A DNA stretch of 64,000 nt. Origin: Pseudocitrobacter corydidari. Lineage in GTDB: Bacteria > Pseudomonadota > Gammaproteobacteria > Enterobacterales > Enterobacteriaceae. Location: positions 2,890,583-2,954,582 of the forward strand of contig NZ_CP087880.1 of NCBI RefSeq assembly GCF_021172065.1, in the 5' to 3' direction. Below the pieces are notes generated by a model. The model searched no databases and was not told the DNA's origin. It saw only the letters and a program-made list of their open reading frames with translations. A program made the translations under genes and the position numbers. The stretch's first letter is position 1. Every line of letters starts with the position of its first letter. This document shows, in pieces, positions 21,953 through 32,902 of the stretch.

Positions 21953-22711
21953 TCAGGCCTTTTCGCCACCAGGCTCGGTGCCGCCGAAACGACGCTCGCG
22001 ATTTGCAAAAGCATGCAGCGCACCCTCAAAGTCTTGTTCATCGAAATCGGGCCAAAGAACATCGGTAAAGTAAAGTTCAGCATAGGCGATTTGCCAGATA
22101 AGAAAATTACTGATGCGATGTTCTCCCCCTGTCCTAATTACTAAATCCACGGGAGCCAGTTCATGCATGCAGATTTGCTGACTCAGCAGATCTTCACTGA
22201 TGTTGTCGGGACGGAGTAACCCTTCCTGAACCTGCTCAGCCAGTCGCTGAACTCCCTGAATAATATCCCAACGCCCACCATAATTAGCGGCGATATTTAA
22301 CGTCAGCCCGGTATTATTTTCGGTTAACGCTTCCGCTTTACGGATGCGCTCCTGTAGGCGGGCGTTGAACCGGCTGGTATCACCGATGATACGCAACCGT
22401 ACATTGTGGCGATGCAGGCTTTTTACTTCGCTATCAAGCGCCCACACGAAAAGCTCCATCAATGCGCTTACTTCTTGCTCGGGGCGGTTCCAGTTTTCAC
22501 TGCTGAACGCATAAAGGGTTAATGCTTCAATGCCATTATTCGCCGCATACGACACGGCGCGGCGAACAGACTTCGCCCCGGCTTTATGTCCAAAGGCGCG
22601 AATCTTCCCTTGTCTCTTCGCCCAGCGACCATTGCCGTCCATGATGATAGCCACATGGCGACACCCGTGGGCAGGCACATTTTCGCTGATTGGTTGATTA
22701 GCAGACAACAT
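21953..22711 (-). CDS. uppS: Undecaprenyl diphosphate synthase
   Basis: Cis-prenyltransferase that extends farnesyl diphosphate to the C55 carrier precursor used for peptidoglycan and O-antigen. The signature [18 protein letters not shown] holds the catalytic Asp; the C-terminal [18 protein letters not shown] region is the other conserved block. The 252-residue length fits. It is separated from dxr by a terminator-containing gap. Confidence 0.97.
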   Translation of the reverse strand: MLSANQPISENVPAHGCRHVAIIMDGNGRWAKRQGKIRAFGHKAGAKSVRRAVSYAANNGIEALTLYAFSSENWNRPEQEVSALMELFVWALDSEVKSLHRHNVRLRIIGDTSRFNARLQERIRKAEALTENNTGLTLNIAANYGGRWDIIQGVQRLAEQVQEGLLRPDNISEDLLSQQICMHELAPVDLVIRTGGEHRISNFLIWQIAYAELYFTDVLWPDFDEQDFEGALHAFANRERRFGGTEPGGEKA

Positions 22712-22773
22712 AACGCGTTTTTAGTCCATGAAAAGGAATGAGCGGTACCCCGGAATACTGATATTTCTGTCGC

Positions 22774-22801
22774 AAAAAAGCCGTGTTGAAGCACGGCTTT
22801 C
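22774..22801 (-). terminator. Terminator downstream of dxr
   Basis: Perfect 9-bp stem AAAGCCGTG/CACGGCTTT, loop TTGAAG, followed on the minus strand by six T. It would end or attenuate the dxr transcript before uppS. Confidence 0.85.
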
Positions 22802-22900
22802 ACGATTGCCCCTGAAAATAGAGGCGCAATCGGTGGCGCAGACTATATCACTGAAGCCAGACGCTAACAAATACCATGACGGTTCCCAGGCTGATAATCC

Positions 22901-24097
22901 TCAGCTTGCGAAACGCGTCACTTGTTTTCGCGCCACATCACGCGCATGCGCGTCAATCACCAGCACCTCATCGACGGACTGCGGCTCAGCAAGCGACATG
23001 GCTTCGAGCACTGCCTGGTTCGCCGCCGCGATATCGGTGAAGCGAATCTGCGAGTCCAGGAATGCAGCAACGGTAATTTCGTTCGCCGCATTCAGTGCGG
23101 TTGTCGCCGCCTGCCCCTGCTCGAACGCGTCCATCGCCAGCTTAAGGCAAGGGTAACGATCGTAATCCGGTTCGCTAAACGTCAGTGCGCCCAGTTTGCA
23201 GAAATCGAGCGGCTTAACGCCTGATTCCGCACGTCCAGGCCAGGCCATCGCATTGGCGATAGGCGTACGCATATCCGGCTCGCCGAGTTGCGCAATGACG
23301 CTGCCATCTTTATAGCGCACCATCGAGTGGATCACCGACTGCGGATGAATCACCACTTCCATTTGCGCGGCGGAGGCGTTAAACAGCCAGCGGGCTTCAA
23401 TGTATTCGAGACCTTTATTCATCATGGTGGCAGAGTCGACGGATATTTTACGCCCCATCGACCAGTTCGGATGACGGCAAGCCTGATCCGGCGTCATTGC
23501 GCGCAGTTCACTGATTGGCGTCTCACGGAACGGGCCACCAGACCCGGTAAGCAGAATGGACGTGACGCCATGCTGCCCGAGATCAGCGTACCCCAGGTCT
23601 TGCTGAAAAGTTTGCGGCAAACTCTGAAAGATGGCGTTATGTTCGCTATCGACCGGTAAAAGTTGCGCGCCGCTGGCTTTCACCGCTTCAAGGAACAGGC
23701 GTCCGCAGGTCACCAATGACTCTTTGTTCGCCAGTAAAACCGTTTTGCCGGCATGAATAGCGGCAAGCGTCGGTACCAGGCCCGCCGCGCCAACGATGGC
23801 GGCCATCACCTGATCAACGTCGTCCAGCGCGGCCACTTCACACGCCGCCTGTTGCCCGCACATCACTTCAGTGCGGCTACCGTGTTCACGCAGCGCGATT
23901 TTCACAGCTTCGGCGCTATGGGCGTCATCCATCACCGCGAAACGCGGAGAAAACTCCAGACACTGCTCGACCATGCGATCGACGTTTTTACCGGCTACCA
24001 GCGCGGCAACGGAGAAATGCTCAGCGTTATGGCGCACAACGTCCAGCGTGCTACAGCCAATTGAGCCTGTTGAGCCAAGAACGGTTATTTGCTTCAT
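22901..24097 (-). CDS. dxr: 1-deoxy-D-xylulose 5-phosphate reductoisomerase
   Basis: Commits DXP to the MEP isoprenoid pathway using NADPH; it is the target of fosmidomycin. The Rossmann motif [17 protein letters not shown] is at the N-terminus. Metal and substrate ligands lie in [15 protein letters not shown] and in the NMSG-like loop [21 protein letters not shown] (given here as key residues around Asp-Ser-Ala-Thr). The length of 398 residues is that of E. coli. It supplies precursors for the adjacent uppS. Confidence 0.98.
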   Translation of the reverse strand: MKQITVLGSTGSIGCSTLDVVRHNAEHFSVAALVAGKNVDRMVEQCLEFSPRFAVMDDAHSAEAVKIALREHGSRTEVMCGQQAACEVAALDDVDQVMAAIVGAAGLVPTLAAIHAGKTVLLANKESLVTCGRLFLEAVKASGAQLLPVDSEHNAIFQSLPQTFQQDLGYADLGQHGVTSILLTGSGGPFRETPISELRAMTPDQACRHPNWSMGRKISVDSATMMNKGLEYIEARWLFNASAAQMEVVIHPQSVIHSMVRYKDGSVIAQLGEPDMRTPIANAMAWPGRAESGVKPLDFCKLGALTFSEPDYDRYPCLKLAMDAFEQGQAATTALNAANEITVAAFLDSQIRFTDIAAANQAVLEAMSLAEPQSVDEVLVIDAHARDVARKQVTRFAS

Positions 24098-24141
24098 GAA
24101 AGGTCCAGCTTAGCGACTTGAAGGGTGAAGAGTATAAATGC

Positions 24142-24186
24142 AAAACGCCGCCAGCAAAGCGATACGCTTCCTGTACGGCGTTTTTT
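24142..24186 (-). terminator. Hairpin between frr and dxr
   Basis: AAAACGCCG and CGGCG-TTTTTT form the ends of a branched hairpin; the inner AAGCGATACGCTT is a second small stem. A- and T-runs flank both sides, so it can terminate frr on the minus strand and reads in the other direction as well. Confidence 0.6.
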
Positions 24187-24203
24187 CTGCAAACGAATGC
24201 AGA

Positions 24204-24761
24204 TTAGAACTGCATCAGTTCCGCTTCTTTATCTGCCAGCGCCGCATCAATTTTCTTGATAGCCGCGTCGGTCAGTTTCTGCACGTCGTCCTGAGAACGG
24301 CGATCGTCATCTTCGCTGATCTCTTTATCTTTCAGCAGCGCTTTCACTTTGTCGTTCGCGTCGCGACGGACGTTACGCACAGAGACACGCCCCTGCTCAG
24401 CTTCACCGCGCACCACTTTGATCAGGTCTTTACGACGCTCTTCCGTCAGTGCCGGCAGCGGAACGCGGATATCAGTACCCGCAGAACTTGGGTTCAGACC
24501 GAGGTCAGACGCCATAATCGCTTTTTCGACAGCCGGGCCCATAGAACGGTCAAACACGTTGATTTTCAGCGTGCGGGTATCTTCTACCGTTACACTTGCC
24601 AGCTGACGCAGCGGAGTTGGGGTGCCGTAATACTCAACGACGATGCCGTCCAGCAGGCTGGGAGAAGCACGACCCGTGCGTATTTTGCTGATTTGGGTTT
24701 TGAACGCTTCTACGCATTTTTCCATGCGCACTTCAGCATCTTTTCTGATATCGCTAATCAC
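24204..24761 (-). CDS. frr: Ribosome recycling factor
   Basis: With EF-G it splits the post-termination ribosome. The 185-residue protein shows the three-helix bundle plus a small beta domain ([33 protein letters not shown]). Length and sequence equal the enteric family. It lies between pyrH and dxr as in E. coli, with its own 143-base upstream gap. Confidence 0.98.
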   Translation of the reverse strand: MISDIRKDAEVRMEKCVEAFKTQISKIRTGRASPSLLDGIVVEYYGTPTPLRQLASVTVEDTRTLKINVFDRSMGPAVEKAIMASDLGLNPSSAGTDIRVPLPALTEERRKDLIKVVRGEAEQGRVSVRNVRRDANDKVKALLKDKEISEDDDRRSQDDVQKLTDAAIKKIDAALADKEAELMQF

Positions 24762-24904
24762 GTTACGAATCCTTGAAAACTTGTCTCAGTCAGACCAGAC
24801 GGTAGCACAGATGCGCTAAGTATAGTCCTGTTTAAAATATGCCACCGGGTAAGTGACCCGCATGATTAAAGCGGAATCTTACCCGTATTTGGCCTCGACG
24901 GAAA

Positions 24905-25630
24905 TTATTCCGTGATTAAAGTGCCTTCTTTTTCGCCCATGACCACGCGACGCAGTGCGCCTGGTTTGTTCATGTTGAAGACGCGAATTGGCAATTTGTG
25001 GTCACGAGCCAGCGTAAACGCCGCCAGATCCATGACTTTCAGTTCTTTATCCAGTACTTCGCTGTAGGTCAGCTGTTCGTACATGGTCGCCGTAGGATCT
25101 TTCGCCGGGTCAGCGGTAAACACGCCATCGACTTTGGTCGCTTTCAGCACCACGTCGGCTTCAATTTCAATACCGCGCAGGCACGCTGCGGAATCGGTCG
25201 TGAAGAACGGGTTACCGGTACCTGCGGAGAGGATCACTACGCGGTTGTTGCGCAGCAGGCTAATCGCCTCTGCCCAGCTGTAGTTGTCGCACACGCCGTT
25301 CAGCGGAATGGCAGACATCAGGCGAGCGTTCACATAGGCGCGATGCAGTGCGTCACGCATTGCCAGGCCGTTCATTACCGTGGCCAGCATGCCCATGTGG
25401 TCGCCCACAACGCGGTTCATACCCGCTTTCGCCAGACCTGCACCGCGGAACAGGTTACCGCCGCCAATCACTACGCCAACCTGAATGCCCAGCTCAACAA
25501 GTTCTTTAATCTCTTGCGCCATACGGTCAAGGATGCTTGCGTCAATACCGAAACCTTCAGTCCCCTGCAATGCTTCGCCGCTCAGTTTAAGCAGAATGCG
25601 TTTGTAGACGGGTTTTGCGTTGGTAGCCAT
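24905..25630 (-). CDS. pyrH: Uridylate kinase
   Basis: Hexameric UMP kinase of the amino acid kinase fold, essential for pyrimidine nucleotide supply. [13 protein letters not shown] binds phosphate, and [12 protein letters not shown] and [18 protein letters not shown] are conserved core motifs. I chose the start [11 protein letters not shown], giving 241 residues as in E. coli; an upstream in-frame ATG would add seven residues. Confidence 0.97.
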   Translation of the reverse strand: MATNAKPVYKRILLKLSGEALQGTEGFGIDASILDRMAQEIKELVELGIQVGVVIGGGNLFRGAGLAKAGMNRVVGDHMGMLATVMNGLAMRDALHRAYVNARLMSAIPLNGVCDNYSWAEAISLLRNNRVVILSAGTGNPFFTTDSAACLRGIEIEADVVLKATKVDGVFTADPAKDPTATMYEQLTYSEVLDKELKVMDLAAFTLARDHKLPIRVFNMNKPGALRRVVMGEKEGTLITE

Positions 25631-25738
25631 TTTCTTTCCTGCGAATGTCACGAATGGGATGATTTAAATCAGGTGACATCATGCGCTTCCTGCCGATTCG
25701 CCCCTATAAGAGCTGGCTGATTTTCACATGACGGGTAC

Positions 25739-25765
25739 AAAAAGGAGCCGCCCTGAGGCGGCTCC
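25739..25765 (-). terminator. rpsB-tsf operon terminator
   Basis: Perfect 9-bp stem GGAGCCGCC/GGCGGCTCC with loop CTGA and five T on the minus strand, 12 bases past the tsf stop codon. Confidence 0.93.
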
Positions 25766-25776
25766 GAACAGTACAA

Positions 25777-26628
25777 TTAAGACTGTTTAGACATTGCAGC
25801 AACTTCTGCTGCGAAGTCAGCTTCAACTTTCTCGATGCCTTCGCCCACTTCAAAGCGGATGAAGCCAGTCACGTCAGCGTTGTGCTCTTTCAGCAGCTGG
25901 CCAACGTTTTTGCTCGGGTCCATTACGAAAGGCTGACCAGTCAGAGAAACTTCGCCGGTGAATTTCTTCATGCGGCCTTCAACCATTTTCTCTGCGATTT
26001 CTTTCGGCTTACCAGACTGCATCGCGATATCCAGCTGTACCTGGTATTCTTTCTCTACCACTTCAGCAGACACGTCTTCTGGTTTAACGAATTCTGGTTT
26101 GCTTGCAGCAACGTGCATCGCCAGGTGTTTAACCAGCTCTTCATCAGCGCCTTTAGCTGCAACCAGAACACCGATGCGCGCACCGTGCTGGTAGCTACCC
26201 AGAACGTCGCCTTCCAGGATTGCAACGCGACGGATGTTGATGTTTTCACCGATTTTAGCAACCAGTGCAACACGCTCTTCTTCGAACTGTGCTTTCAGGA
26301 CTTCAACGTCAGTCACTTTGCCAGCAACAGCTGCGTCCAGAACTTTGTCTGCGAACGCCTGGAAACCACCGTCTTTAGCAACGAAGTCAGTCTGGCAGTT
26401 AACTTCCAGAATCACGCCGAAGTTGCCTTCGATTTTGGTTTTGATCACGCCGTCAGCAGCAACGTTGCCTGCTTTTTTAGCCGCTTTGATCGCGCCAGAT
26501 TTACGCATGTTTTCGATTGCCAGCTCGATGTCGCCATTAGCTTCAGTCAGTGCTTTTTTGCAATCCATCATGCCTGCGCCGGTACGTTCACGCAGCTCTT
26601 TTACCAGGGATGCGGTAATTTCAGCCAT
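25777..26628 (-). CDS. tsf: Translation elongation factor Ts
   Basis: Guanine nucleotide exchange factor for EF-Tu. The N-terminal UBA-like domain ([19 protein letters not shown]) is followed by the core with [10 protein letters not shown], which inserts near the Mg2+ site of EF-Tu, and a coiled-coil excursion. The length is 283 residues, as in E. coli. It is cotranscribed with rpsB, with an attenuator between them. Confidence 0.99.
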   Translation of the reverse strand: MAEITASLVKELRERTGAGMMDCKKALTEANGDIELAIENMRKSGAIKAAKKAGNVAADGVIKTKIEGNFGVILEVNCQTDFVAKDGGFQAFADKVLDAAVAGKVTDVEVLKAQFEEERVALVAKIGENINIRRVAILEGDVLGSYQHGARIGVLVAAKGADEELVKHLAMHVAASKPEFVKPEDVSAEVVEKEYQVQLDIAMQSGKPKEIAEKMVEGRMKKFTGEVSLTGQPFVMDPSKNVGQLLKEHNADVTGFIRFEVGEGIEKVEADFAAEVAAMSKQS

Positions 26629-26684
26629 TCTAAAATCCTCGGAAGAGTGATCCGCCCGGCCTGATAACCGAACGGATTTAAAAA

Positions 26685-26713
26685 AGTGAAAAAGGGGCCA
26701 TAAAGGGCCCCTT
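26685..26713 (-). terminator. Attenuator between rpsB and tsf
   Basis: Stem AAGGGGCC/GGCCCCTT (8 bp, loop of six) followed on the minus strand by a T-rich stretch broken by CAC. Its position between rpsB and tsf matches the partial terminator known from E. coli, which lowers tsf relative to rpsB transcription. Confidence 0.8.
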
Positions 26714-26766
26714 AACCAAACTTGATACTACCTGGTCTATAAGGGGGCTCTAACGAGCGTTCCTTA

Positions 26767-27495
<729 letters not shown>

Positions 27496-27518
27496 TTAAA
27501 ACCTCTATAGATTAAGTT

Positions 27519-27654
27519 GGGGTTATGCCTCCACGTATCCCATATTACCGACCCCAAAGGGCACCCCGGAACATGTGTCGATACGTGTGTGTTGTTACAC
27601 AAAGTGAGATTGTCGCTTCAGTCCATTCTGTGTATATCAAATGGAACGGAAGTC
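27519..27654 (-). ncRNA. tff: rpsB mRNA leader (t44/tff RNA)
   Basis: The long leader of rpsB is known in enterics as the t44 (tff) RNA and is the S2 autoregulatory target. The segment has paired GGGGTGCC and repeated TTTGGGGTCGG blocks and the GTGGAGGCATAACCCC element close to rpsB. The ends are placed by analogy to E. coli and are approximate; a covariance search would fix them. Confidence 0.7.
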
Positions 27655-27662
27655 CGGCGCGC

Positions 27663-27692
27663 TTTATACCACAAATACGCCGCAGACACCAA
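27663..27692 (-). promoter_or_regulatory. rpsB promoter
   Basis: On the minus strand TTGGTG, an 18-base spacer and the extended -10 TGGTATAAA are followed by a GC-rich discriminator GCGCGCC typical of stringently controlled ribosomal promoters. The predicted start gives a leader of about 160 bases, in agreement with the rpsB leader. Confidence 0.7.
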
Positions 27693-27813
27693 TAATTGTT
27701 GGCACTCTATGCTGTAACTGATTCTCAATCTGGTAGTGGATGCTTCAGACTGTTAACATTGATAGCACTTACACAATTATTGTCGATAAATTCGACCCTG
27801 ATGGACAAACTCC

Positions 27814-28608
27814 ATGGCTATTTCTATTAAAACACCTGAAGAAATCGAAAAGATGCGCGTCGCGGGTCGTCTGGCAGCCGAAGTGCTGGAGATGATCGAG
27901 CAGCACATCAAACCGGGCGTCAGCACCGGCGAGCTGGATCGCATCTGCGATGACTGGATCGTCAACCACCAGCAGGCGATCTCCGCCTGCCTCGGCTACC
28001 ACGGTTATCCTAAATCAGTCTGCATCTCGATTAACGAAGTGGTCTGCCACGGCATCCCGGACGATGCTAAGCATCTGAAAGATGGCGATATCGTCAACAT
28101 CGACGTGACCGTGATTAAAGACGAGTTCCACGGCGACACCTCAAAAATGTTCATCGTCGGCAAACCGACCATTCTGGGCGAGCGCCTGTGCCGCGTCACC
28201 CAGGAAAGCCTCTATCTGGGCATCAAAATGGTCAAACCGGGCATTCGCCTGCGCACCATCGGCGCGGCTATTCAGAAGTACGCCGAAGCGGAAGGTTTCT
28301 CTGTGGTACGCGAATACTGCGGTCACGGTATCGGTCGCGGCTTCCACGAAGAACCGCAGGTGCTGCACTATGATGCAGATGACGGCGGCGTGGTGCTTAA
28401 AGAAGGCATGACCTTCACCATCGAACCGATGCTGAACGCCGGTGATTACCGCATCCGCACCATGAAAGATGGCTGGACGGTAAAAACCAAAGACCGCAGC
28501 TTGTCTGCTCAGTACGAGCATACTATTGTGGTAACGGCAAACGGCTGCGAAATTCTGACGCTGCGTAAGGATGACACCATCCCGGCTGTCATCTCGCACG
28601 ACGAATAA
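27814..28608 (+). CDS. map: Methionine aminopeptidase type I
   Basis: Removes the initiator methionine from nascent proteins. The 264-residue pita-bread enzyme shows the metal ligands Asp97 and Asp108, the catalytic His79, and the later His in YCGHGIGRGFHEEP with two Glu ligands in FTIEPML and AQYEHTIVV. It is divergent from rpsB, which has a 321-base shared intergenic region holding the rpsB leader and promoter; the map promoter was not clear to me. Confidence 0.98.
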   Translation: MAISIKTPEEIEKMRVAGRLAAEVLEMIEQHIKPGVSTGELDRICDDWIVNHQQAISACLGYHGYPKSVCISINEVVCHGIPDDAKHLKDGDIVNIDVTVIKDEFHGDTSKMFIVGKPTILGERLCRVTQESLYLGIKMVKPGIRLRTIGAAIQKYAEAEGFSVVREYCGHGIGRGFHEEPQVLHYDADDGGVVLKEGMTFTIEPMLNAGDYRIRTMKDGWTVKTKDRSLSAQYEHTIVVTANGCEILTLRKDDTIPAVISHDE

Positions 28609-28614
28609 TTGATT

Positions 28615-28707
28615 TGCCTGATGGCGATGCTCACGCATCTTATCAGGCCTACAAATTGCACTATCCAGTAGGCCGGATAAGGCGCTTGCGCCGTCATCCG
28701 GCTTTTT
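28615..28707. repeat. BIME: two REP elements between map and glnD
   Basis: TGCCTGATGGCGATGC...ATCAGGCCTACA (28615-28652) is followed by the opposite-facing GTAGGCCGGATAAGGCGC...GTCATCCGGC with T5 (28668-28707). These are canonical enteric REP units in the head-to-head BIME form. The second could also terminate map transcription. Confidence 0.9.
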
Positions 28708-28728
28708 ACATGGGTGGCGCAAACATAA

Positions 28729-31401
28729 ATGAAAACTCTTCCTGAACAGCTCGCAAATACCGCACTCCCCACCCTTCCCAATCAGCCGCAAAATCCCGGG
28801 GCCTGGCCTGCGGATGCGCTGAACATTGCCACAATCAAATCCCATCTTGATGTTTTCCAGCGCTGGCTGGGTGAAGCCTTTGATAGCGGAATTTCCGCCG
28901 AACAACTCATCGAAGCGCGCACCGAATTCATCGACCAGCTCCTGCAACGCCTGTGGATTCAGTACGGTTTTGGCGAAGTAGAAGACGCGGCACTGGTTGC
29001 CGTTGGCGGCTACGGACGCGGTGAGCTTCACCCGCTCTCGGACATCGACCTGCTGATTTTAAGCCGTAAGAAACTGCCCGACGAGCAGGCGCAGAAAATC
29101 GGCGAACTGTTAACGCTTCTCTGGGATCTCAAGCTGGAAGTAGGCCATAGCGTGCGAACGCTGGAAGAGTGCCTGCTGGAAGGTCTTTCAGACCTGACCG
29201 TCGCCACCAACCTGATTGAATCCCGTCTGCTGATTGGCGATGTCGCCCTGTTCCTGGAACTGCAAAAACACATTTTCAGCGAAGGTTTCTGGCCGTCAGA
29301 AAAATTCTTCCCGGCGAAAGTGGAAGAACAAAACGCACGCCACCAGCGTTATCACGGCACCAGCTATAATCTTGAGCCGGATATTAAAAGCAGCCCCGGC
29401 GGTCTGCGCGATATCCACACCTTACAGTGGGTCGCCCGCCGCCACTTTGGCGCCACGTCGCTGGATGAAATGGTCGGCTTTGGCTTTTTGACCGAGGCCG
29501 AGCGCAACGAACTCAATGAGTGTCTGCATCTGCTCTGGCGCATCCGCTTTGCCCTGCATCTGGAACTCAACCGCTACGACAACCGCCTGCTGTTCGACCG
29601 TCAGCTTAGCGTCGCCCAGCGCCTGAACTACGGCGGCGAAGGCAATCAGCCGGTCGAGCACATGATGAAAGATTTCTACCGCGTGACGCGCCGCGTCGGC
29701 GAGCTTAATCACATGCTGCTTCAGCTGTTTGATGAAGCGATTCTTGCCCTGACGGAAGATGAAAAACCGCGTCCGATTGACGATGATTTCCAGCTTCGCG
29801 GCACGCTTATCGACCTGCGCGATGACACGCTGTTTATGCGCGAGCCGCAGGCGATTCTGCGCATGTTCTCTATTATGGTGCGCAACAGCAGCATTACCGG
29901 AATTTACTCCACGACCCTGCGCCACCTGCGCCATGCGCGTCGTCATCTGGCGCAGCCGTTGTGCTATATCCCGGAAGCCCGCTCGATTTTCCTCAGCATG
30001 CTGCGCCACCCCGGCGCGGTGAAACGCGGCCTGCTGCCGATGCATCGCCACAGCGTGCTGTGGGCCTATATGCCGCAGTGGTCGCACATCGTCGGTCAGA
30101 TGCAGTTTGACCTGTTCCACGCCTACACGGTGGATGAACACACCATCCGCGTGCTGCTCAAACTGGAAAGCTTTGCCGAAGAAGAGACGCGCCCGCGCCA
30201 CCCTTTGTGCGTCGATCTCTGGCCGCGCCTTACCCATCCCGAACTGATTCTGATGGCTGCGCTGTTCCACGATATCGCCAAAGGACGCGGGGGTGATCAC
30301 TCGATTCTTGGCGCGGAAGACGTGCTGAAATTCGCCGAACTACACGGTCTGAACTCCCGCGAAACACAGCTGGTTGCCTGGCTGGTTCGTCATCACCTGT
30401 TAATGTCCGTCACCGCCCAGCGGCGTGATATTCAGGATCCGGAAGTGATTAAACAGTTCGCTGAAATTGTGCAAACGGAAAACCGTCTGCGCTATCTGGT
30501 GTGTCTGACAGTTGCTGATATTTGCGCTACCAATGAAACCCTGTGGAACAGCTGGAAGCAGAGCCTGTTGCGCGAACTCTATTTCGCCACCGAAAAACAG
30601 CTGCGCCGGGGAATGGATAATACGCCGGACATGCGCGAACGCGTGCGTCATCACCAGATGCAGGCGCTGGCCCTGCTACGCATGGATAACATCGACGAAG
30701 AGAAGCTGCATCAAATCTGGAACCGCTGTCGCGCCAACTACTTTGTACGCCATACGCCAAATCAGCTCGCCTGGCATGCCCGACATCTGTTACAGCACGA
30801 TCTCGCGGAACCGATGATCCTGTTAAGCCCGCAGGCCACCCGCGGCGGCACCGAGATTTTCATCTGGAGCCCGGATCGCCCTTACCTGTTTGCGGCGGTC
30901 TGTGCGGAGCTGGACAGGCGTAACCTCAGCGTGCACGACGCGCAAATTTTCACCACCCGCGATGGCATGGCGATGGATACATTTATCGTGCTGGAACCCG
31001 ACGGTAGCCCGCTCTCATCCGATCGCCATGAGGCTATCCGTTTTGGGCTGGAACAGGCGATTAGCCAACGCAGCTGGCAGGTGCCGCAACCGCGTCGTCA
31101 ACCGGCAAAATTGCGTCACTTCTCCGTCGATACCGAGGTGAATTTCCTGCCGACCCATACGGACCGAAAATCGTTCCTCGAACTGATTGCGCTCGATCAG
31201 CCAGGGCTTTTGGCGCGCGTCGGGAAAGTCTTCGCCGACCTCGGAATTTCCCTTCACGGGGCCAGAATTACGACAATTGGTGAACGAGTAGAAGATTTAT
31301 TTATAATCGCCACCGCCGACCGGCGTGCGCTTAATAATGCGCTGCAATTAGAGGTACAACAACGGTTGACAGCAGCCCTCAATCCAAACGATAAAGGGTA
31401 A
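28729..31401 (+). CDS. glnD: Bifunctional uridylyltransferase/uridylyl-removing enzyme GlnD
   Basis: Glutamine sensor of the nitrogen response; it uridylylates and deuridylylates PII (GlnB, GlnK). The 890-residue protein has a nucleotidyltransferase domain (Gly93-Gly94, Asp105, Asp107 in [17 protein letters not shown]). A central HD hydrolase domain ([14 protein letters not shown]) and two C-terminal ACT domains ([17 protein letters not shown] and [16 protein letters not shown]) follow. No strong Shine-Dalgarno precedes the ATG, which follows a BIME by 21 bases, so expression is probably low. Confidence 0.98.
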   Translation: MKTLPEQLANTALPTLPNQPQNPGAWPADALNIATIKSHLDVFQRWLGEAFDSGISAEQLIEARTEFIDQLLQRLWIQYGFGEVEDAALVAVGGYGRGELHPLSDIDLLILSRKKLPDEQAQKIGELLTLLWDLKLEVGHSVRTLEECLLEGLSDLTVATNLIESRLLIGDVALFLELQKHIFSEGFWPSEKFFPAKVEEQNARHQRYHGTSYNLEPDIKSSPGGLRDIHTLQWVARRHFGATSLDEMVGFGFLTEAERNELNECLHLLWRIRFALHLELNRYDNRLLFDRQLSVAQRLNYGGEGNQPVEHMMKDFYRVTRRVGELNHMLLQLFDEAILALTEDEKPRPIDDDFQLRGTLIDLRDDTLFMREPQAILRMFSIMVRNSSITGIYSTTLRHLRHARRHLAQPLCYIPEARSIFLSMLRHPGAVKRGLLPMHRHSVLWAYMPQWSHIVGQMQFDLFHAYTVDEHTIRVLLKLESFAEEETRPRHPLCVDLWPRLTHPELILMAALFHDIAKGRGGDHSILGAEDVLKFAELHGLNSRETQLVAWLVRHHLLMSVTAQRRDIQDPEVIKQFAEIVQTENRLRYLVCLTVADICATNETLWNSWKQSLLRELYFATEKQLRRGMDNTPDMRERVRHHQMQALALLRMDNIDEEKLHQIWNRCRANYFVRHTPNQLAWHARHLLQHDLAEPMILLSPQATRGGTEIFIWSPDRPYLFAAVCAELDRRNLSVHDAQIFTTRDGMAMDTFIVLEPDGSPLSSDRHEAIRFGLEQAISQRSWQVPQPRRQPAKLRHFSVDTEVNFLPTHTDRKSFLELIALDQPGLLARVGKVFADLGISLHGARITTIGERVEDLFIIATADRRALNNALQLEVQQRLTAALNPNDKG

Positions 31402-31433
31402 TCATTTTTTTTACACAGATGGAAAGAGTAACA

Positions 31434-32258
31434 ATGCAGCAATTACAGAACGTTATTGAGTCCGCTTTCGAGCGTCGCGCCGACATTACCCCAAACAATG
31501 TCGACACCGTAACCCGCGAAGCGGTAAACCAGGTTATCGCCTTACTGGATTCCGGCGCGCTGCGTGTCGCTGAAAAAATTGACGGCCAGTGGGTCACTCA
31601 CCAGTGGTTGAAGAAAGCGGTTCTGCTCTCTTTCCGTATTAACGATAACCAGGTTATCGATGGTGCGGAAAGCCGCTACTTCGATAAAGTGCCGATGAAA
31701 TTCGCCGACTACGACGAAGCGCGTTTCCAGAAAGAAGGCTTCCGCGTGGTTCCGCCAGCGGCCGTTCGTCAGGGCGCGTACATCGCGCGTAACACCGTAC
31801 TGATGCCGTCTTACGTTAACATCGGTGCCTACGTTGACGAAGGCTCCATGGTTGACACCTGGGCAACCGTTGGCTCCTGCGCGCAAATCGGTAAAAACGT
31901 CCACCTGTCCGGCGGCGTCGGCATCGGCGGCGTCCTGGAACCGCTGCAGGCCAACCCGACCATCATCGAAGACAACTGCTTCATCGGCGCACGCTCTGAA
32001 GTGGTTGAAGGCGTGATTGTTGAAGAAGGCTCTGTTATCTCCATGGGCGTATACCTGGGCCAGAGCACCAAAATCTACGACCGCGAAACCGGCGAAGTCT
32101 TCTATGGTCGCGTTCCGGCGGGCTCCGTTGTCGTCTCCGGCAACCTGCCGTCTAAAGATGGCAAATACAGCCTGTACTGCGCGGTCATCGTGAAGAAAGT
32201 GGACGCCAAAACTCGCGGTAAAGTGGGCATCAACGAACTGCTGCGGACTATCGACTAA
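31434..32258 (+). CDS. dapD: Tetrahydrodipicolinate N-succinyltransferase
   Basis: Succinylase branch of lysine/diaminopimelate synthesis. An N-terminal helical domain precedes a left-handed beta helix of hexapeptides ([38 protein letters not shown]). I chose [12 protein letters not shown] as the start, giving 274 residues like E. coli; the upstream ATG would add five residues. It follows glnD by 32 bases and ends at a strong terminator. Confidence 0.97.
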   Translation: MQQLQNVIESAFERRADITPNNVDTVTREAVNQVIALLDSGALRVAEKIDGQWVTHQWLKKAVLLSFRINDNQVIDGAESRYFDKVPMKFADYDEARFQKEGFRVVPPAAVRQGAYIARNTVLMPSYVNIGAYVDEGSMVDTWATVGSCAQIGKNVHLSGGVGIGGVLEPLQANPTIIEDNCFIGARSEVVEGVIVEEGSVISMGVYLGQSTKIYDRETGEVFYGRVPAGSVVVSGNLPSKDGKYSLYCAVIVKKVDAKTRGKVGINELLRTID

Positions 32259-32267
32259 GGCAGAGAG

Positions 32268-32297
32268 AAAAAGCGGGGGCGACCCCGCTTTTTTTTC
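32268..32297 (+). terminator. dapD terminator
   Basis: AAAAAGCGGGG-GCGA-CCCCGCTTTTTTTT: a stable GC stem with a long T-run, about ten bases past the dapD stop codon. Confidence 0.93.
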
Positions 32298-32366
32298 GTT
32301 CCAAACTGGCGAAAAACGATTTTTTCACTGATTATTCAATAGGTAAATTACAGCAAGGGTACCGCT

Positions 32367-32756
32367 ATGTACGATAATCTGAAAAGTTTGGGCATTACCA
32401 ATCCTGATGAAATCGATCGTTACAGCCTCCGGCAGGAAGCCAACAACGATATCCTGAAAATCTACTTTCAGAAGGATAAAGGTGAGTTTTTCGCCAAGAG
32501 CGTGAAGTTTAAGTATCCACGCCAGCGCAAAACCGTTGCTGCTGACGGCGTTGGGCAGGGTTATAAAGAGGTGCAGGAGATCAGCCCTAACCTGCGCTAT
32601 GTGATTGATGAGCTGGACCAGATTTGCCAGCGCGATCGCACCGAGGTGGATCTGAAGCGTAAGATCCTGGACGATCTGCGTCATCTTGAGTCGGTGGTGA
32701 CCAATAAGATCAGCGAGATTGAAGCGGATCTGGAAAAACTGACGCGGAATAAATAA
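32367..32756 (+). CDS. yaeH: YaeH family protein (DUF3461)
   Basis: A 129-residue, charged, soluble protein beginning [19 protein letters not shown], the signature of the YaeH/UPF0325 family (E. coli 128 residues). The C-terminal 50 residues are likely helical. Its function is unknown. In E. coli yaeI lies between dapD and yaeH; here only the dapD terminator and about 100 bases separate them. Confidence 0.92.
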   Translation: MYDNLKSLGITNPDEIDRYSLRQEANNDILKIYFQKDKGEFFAKSVKFKYPRQRKTVAADGVGQGYKEVQEISPNLRYVIDELDQICQRDRTEVDLKRKILDDLRHLESVVTNKISEIEADLEKLTRNK

Positions 32757-32768
32757 TCCGCTGAACGT

Positions 32769-32893
32769 GCCGGGTGGCGGCTTCGCCTTACCCGGCCTAC
32801 GGTGAGAATGCGGATTTATGCCGGGTGGCGGCTGCGCCTTATCCGGCATACGGGACGGATCGTAGGCCTGATAAGCGAAGCGCCATCAGGCAA
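32769..32893. repeat. BIME: three REP elements between yaeH and cdaR
   Basis: Three REP units follow one another: GCCGGGTGGCGGCTTCGCC... (32769-32801), a second with the loop GGCTGCGCC (32819-32850) and a third in opposite orientation (GTAGGCCTGATAAGCG..., 32863-32892). The first is identical over 33 bases to a REP at 43458-43490. The cluster lies between the convergent genes yaeH and cdaR. Confidence 0.9.
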
Positions 32894-32902
32894 TGGCTAC
32901 AG

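Noticed and set aside
28141..29031. 296-codon open frame on the minus strand
   Set aside because: Runs antisense across map, a BIME and the start of glnD; crossing unrelated features shows that it is not a gene.
32769..32893. Possible short CRISPR-like repeat array
   Set aside because: Units are palindromic REPs of differing sequence and orientation with unequal short spacing, and no cas genes are near.
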